Positions 62,269 through 64,000 of a stretch of DNA of 64,000 nucleotides are shown here, piece by piece. The translations under genes and the position numbers were made by a program. Below the pieces are notes generated by a model. That model was not told the origin of the DNA. It did no database searches and saw nothing but the letters and a program-made list of their open reading frames with translations. Location of the stretch: NCBI GenBank assembly GCA_021819435.1, contig JAKARB010000018.1:31163-95162 (forward strand), written 5' to 3'. This stretch comes from Pseudomonadota bacterium (GTDB lineage Bacteria; Pseudomonadota; Gammaproteobacteria; Burkholderiales; Burkholderiaceae_C). The stretch's first letter is position 1; every line of letters starts with the position of its first letter.

Positions 62269-62870
62269 CAGACCAAACCCAAGCTCCAACCGCTACTCGC
62301 CTGAGGGTGTTCTTGGCGCTTTTGTGGCCAATCGTCAAGGCGCTGGCCATCGCGCTGATGCTGCCGTTCAACTTCCTCGGCGTCCTGTGCCTAATGGGAT
62401 TTTTCAGCGTGGAGGACCTCCGCAGCATCAGCACCAGCATGGTCGTTGCAGATGACGCAAGCATCGCCAGCGCCTTCCACAATCTCAAGGCGATGTATCT
62501 CGCCTTGGTCTTCCTCATGCTCGGTGTTCTCATTGCCTCGGGGGGCTCTGGACCAGCCTTCAATGAGCCGGCCAATCGGATGCTCCTGCGGTTGATGCGA
62601 CTGGTGCCTGGTCAATACTCCGACAGCACGAAGCGCACGACCGTGATGGCGGTGCTTTGCGTCTTTCTCGTCGGCATGCTGGTCATGATGGACGTCGGCA
62701 CGACCCCAGGCCAAGCCCCACCGTCTCTTCGAGCGAACAGCCAGGCTGTCAAGGAAACCTGGGCAGCTGTCATCCAGCCTGACGGCACCATTTTGCGAGG
62801 CGCGGCTAAGGTCACCCATACCCCTGGGGCTCAGACCTACCAAGTCGAATTGACGGCCCAAAGTGAGTGA
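62265..62870 (+). CDS. Unknown four-span membrane protein, candidate entry-exclusion protein
   Basis: 201 residues with predicted spans near 14-33, 35-47, 75-93 and 126-143, and a soluble C-terminal region (about 150-201). No family is recognised. In SXT/R391 elements the entry-exclusion gene eex directly follows traG and encodes an inner-membrane protein; this is the only membrane protein after traG here, so it is a candidate by position only. It is the last gene of the coupled three-gene cassette. Confidence 0.65.
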   Translation: MTDQTQAPTATRLRVFLALLWPIVKALAIALMLPFNFLGVLCLMGFFSVEDLRSISTSMVVADDASIASAFHNLKAMYLALVFLMLGVLIASGGSGPAFNEPANRMLLRLMRLVPGQYSDSTKRTTVMAVLCVFLVGMLVMMDVGTTPGQAPPSLRANSQAVKETWAAVIQPDGTILRGAAKVTHTPGAQTYQVELTAQSE

Positions 62871-62950
62871 GGGGATGAATCCTCGGCGCCCCCTCTCATG
62901 AGTTCTGGTTTAACCCTTGTAGAGCGGGAATGGACTGCCCGGTGCGAAGC

Positions 62951-63316
62951 TCAGGACCTCAGGTAGCGGTCATACTTGACCGCGCCTTGCGGCGTCACGG
63001 TGAAATGCAGGTCACTGTGTGCGAACAGCTCCGCCTCGATTCCCCCATAGACCGAATCGAACAGCCATGCCGCAATGGCCACCTGGATGGCGACCTGCTC
63101 AATCTCTGCTTGCGGACGCGCACTTACCGCGGCATCGGCCAACTGCTTGCCCCAGAATGGGATAGCACCAGCAGCCCACTCCACTCCCTTGCTACGCACC
63201 AGATCCTCTTTGGTTTCGGCAAGTACCATCAGGGAAATGGGGTCAACTTGGACCTCAGCATTGAAGCGGGGCTCTCCTGCTTCGTCGAGCACGACGGTTG
63301 TGATCTGCATTCCCAT
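62951..63316 (-). CDS. Small unknown minus-strand protein
   Basis: 121 residues: MGMQITTVVLDEAGEPRFNAE, then VQVDPISLMVLAETKEDLVR, AGAIPFWGKQLADAAVSARP and a C-terminal HFTVTPQGAVKYDRYL. No signal, no clear span, no known family. No strong ribosome-binding site precedes the ATG, so an upstream non-ATG start is possible. The codon use is even along the frame. It lies in the post-traG accessory segment and is convergent with the membrane protein at 62265. Confidence 0.55.
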   Translation of the reverse strand: MGMQITTVVLDEAGEPRFNAEVQVDPISLMVLAETKEDLVRSKGVEWAAGAIPFWGKQLADAAVSARPQAEIEQVAIQVAIAAWLFDSVYGGIEAELFAHSDLHFTVTPQGAVKYDRYLRS

Positions 63317-63561
63317 GTCGATCAGCAGGAAGAGGCTTCAGGAAGAGGCGTTGCCGTGGGAATTCACAGCATCGCCACACGAATTTGATCGTGGCCCAAA
63401 GCGCCGCGCAAGGGCATTTGAGCTCGATCTCTCTCCCGGGGTGGCTTGCGGTGTTCGCAGCCATCACGGAATATTTTTCACCTTGTGCATTTTAAGGGCC
63501 GTACCCGGGTTGGCCGCGAGGTTGTTGCACCCGCGCGAAAGCGCTGGCCAGCACCTGCAGA

Positions 63562-63900
63562 TCAACGCAGCAACTGGAAGCCGAGGGCCAAGACCGAGGC
63601 AAACCCATGGAGGCCGACAGGCAACGCCAGGCCGCCCGTTTTCCAGCGTGCGGCCGTGCAGACGATGGCCACCCAAAGCATGAGCAACAACGTGCTGGTT
63701 TGCTGATACTGCGAATGGACCAACATGAACAAAAGCGCCGACAGGATCATTCGAACCCATATCCCTTGACCAATCTTGGGCGCAGGCTCAGCTGGCAAGC
63801 CTGGTAAGACATGCCTAAAGAGCAGCTCCTCGCTGATAGGTGCGACCAGAATCACCGTGACCAGCATGAGCGCTGTCACGGATCGCCGTAATGGAGCCAA
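63562..63900 (-). pseudogene. CPBP-family membrane protease, 5' truncated
   Basis: The visible frame (about 112 residues, TTG start only in the disrupting sequence) keeps CPBP/Abi signature parts: ISEELLFRHVLPG (Glu24, Glu25, Arg29 of this frame), LLFMLVHSQY (His62), and LPVGLHGFAS near the end. The first half of a normal protein (roughly 100 or more residues and two or three spans) is missing. The sequence upstream is a repeat-bearing end resembling an insertion sequence, so the gene is probably broken. CPBP proteins are linked to bacteriocin self-immunity and membrane proteolysis. It runs left on the minus strand. Confidence 0.7.
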
Positions 63901-64000
63901 GGATGTTCGGCGTAATGGAGCCAGTTTCTGGCTGCTGAACAGGGCTCCCGAGGGGGTTGAGGAACGGGGTTATTTTGCCGCTTTGGCGGGGGTGGATTTG
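63874..64000 (-). mobile_element. Probable terminal part of an IS21-like insertion sequence
   Basis: Carries the direct repeat cgtaatggagcca at 63887-63899 and 63911-63923, spaced by 24 bp; repeated sites of this kind at the ends are typical of IS21-family elements. At 63970-63972 a minus-strand stop ends a frame whose last residues read KSTPAKAAK, which could be the end of a transposition helper. The left boundary is inferred from the loss of the CPBP gene and is uncertain to about 10 bp; the rest of the element is outside the window. Confidence 0.5.

Noticed and set aside
1..64000. CRISPR array or rRNA operon
   Set aside because: No regularly spaced direct repeats and no rRNA-like sequence were seen in reading the window.

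Overview
The window looks like a high-GC betaproteobacterial chromosome, probably order Burkholderiales. This rests on the gene content (GspA/GspB secretion pair, two adjacent cyanophycin synthetases with their ABC transporter and DUF1854 partners, MdtABC-type RND pump, HU protein with an Ala/Lys tail) and on strongly G/C-biased third codon positions. I cannot name a species. About half is host chromosome (1-32317). The rest (32318 to the right edge) is an integrative and conjugative element (ICE) inserted into a tRNA-Lys gene, and its right end lies outside the window.

Host part: a left-truncated gspA and gspB (1-2221); convergent cphA1 and cphA2 on the minus strand (2285-7109); divergent from cphA2, a 752-residue ABC exporter and a DUF1854 protein (7254-9998) that in this lineage accompany cyanophycin genes; a hemerythrin-like protein, HU, a poorly resolved stretch (11145-12049), a divergent response regulator / hybrid histidine kinase pair, a small outer-membrane barrel protein, a DUF6600 secreted protein and a glycine-zipper lipoprotein (10147-17959). 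Then comes a five-gene efflux operon (18219-27723): adaptor, RND pump, a small potassium-channel-like protein, a second RND pump and an outer-membrane factor. A Do-type periplasmic protease with two small companions and an SbmA/BacA-like ABC protein (27905-32228) complete it.

ICE part: the 3' half of tRNA-Lys(CUU) at 32318-32367 marks one attachment site, next to a tyrosine recombinase. A leftward mobilisation operon (33583-39773) encodes a DUF4400 membrane protein, the TraD coupling protein, a small membrane protein, a MobH/TraI_2 relaxase and an unknown protein. A 697-bp, comparatively AT-rich divergent region full of inverted repeats (39774-40470) is the best place for regulatory sites and perhaps oriT. 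It is followed by one uninterrupted rightward operon of about 20.5 kb (40471-60994): lytic transglycosylase, OmpA-like lipoprotein, small unknown protein, then traA-L-E-K-B, dsbC, traV, traC, trbI, an S26 leader peptidase, traW, traU, trbC, traN, traF, traH, traG. This is a full F-type type IV secretion and pilus system. Most junctions overlap or nearly touch.

Downstream of traG (61046-63900) lie genes I could not assign: a minus-strand protein, a three-gene translationally coupled cassette (136-residue protein, 59-residue zinc ribbon, 201-residue membrane protein), another minus-strand protein, and a CPBP-family protease truncated by what looks like the end of an IS21-like insertion sequence that runs off the right edge. 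The candidate entry-exclusion gene, the mosaic tips of TraN and TraG, the repeat-rich divergent region and the unknown post-traG cassette are the parts most worth following up.
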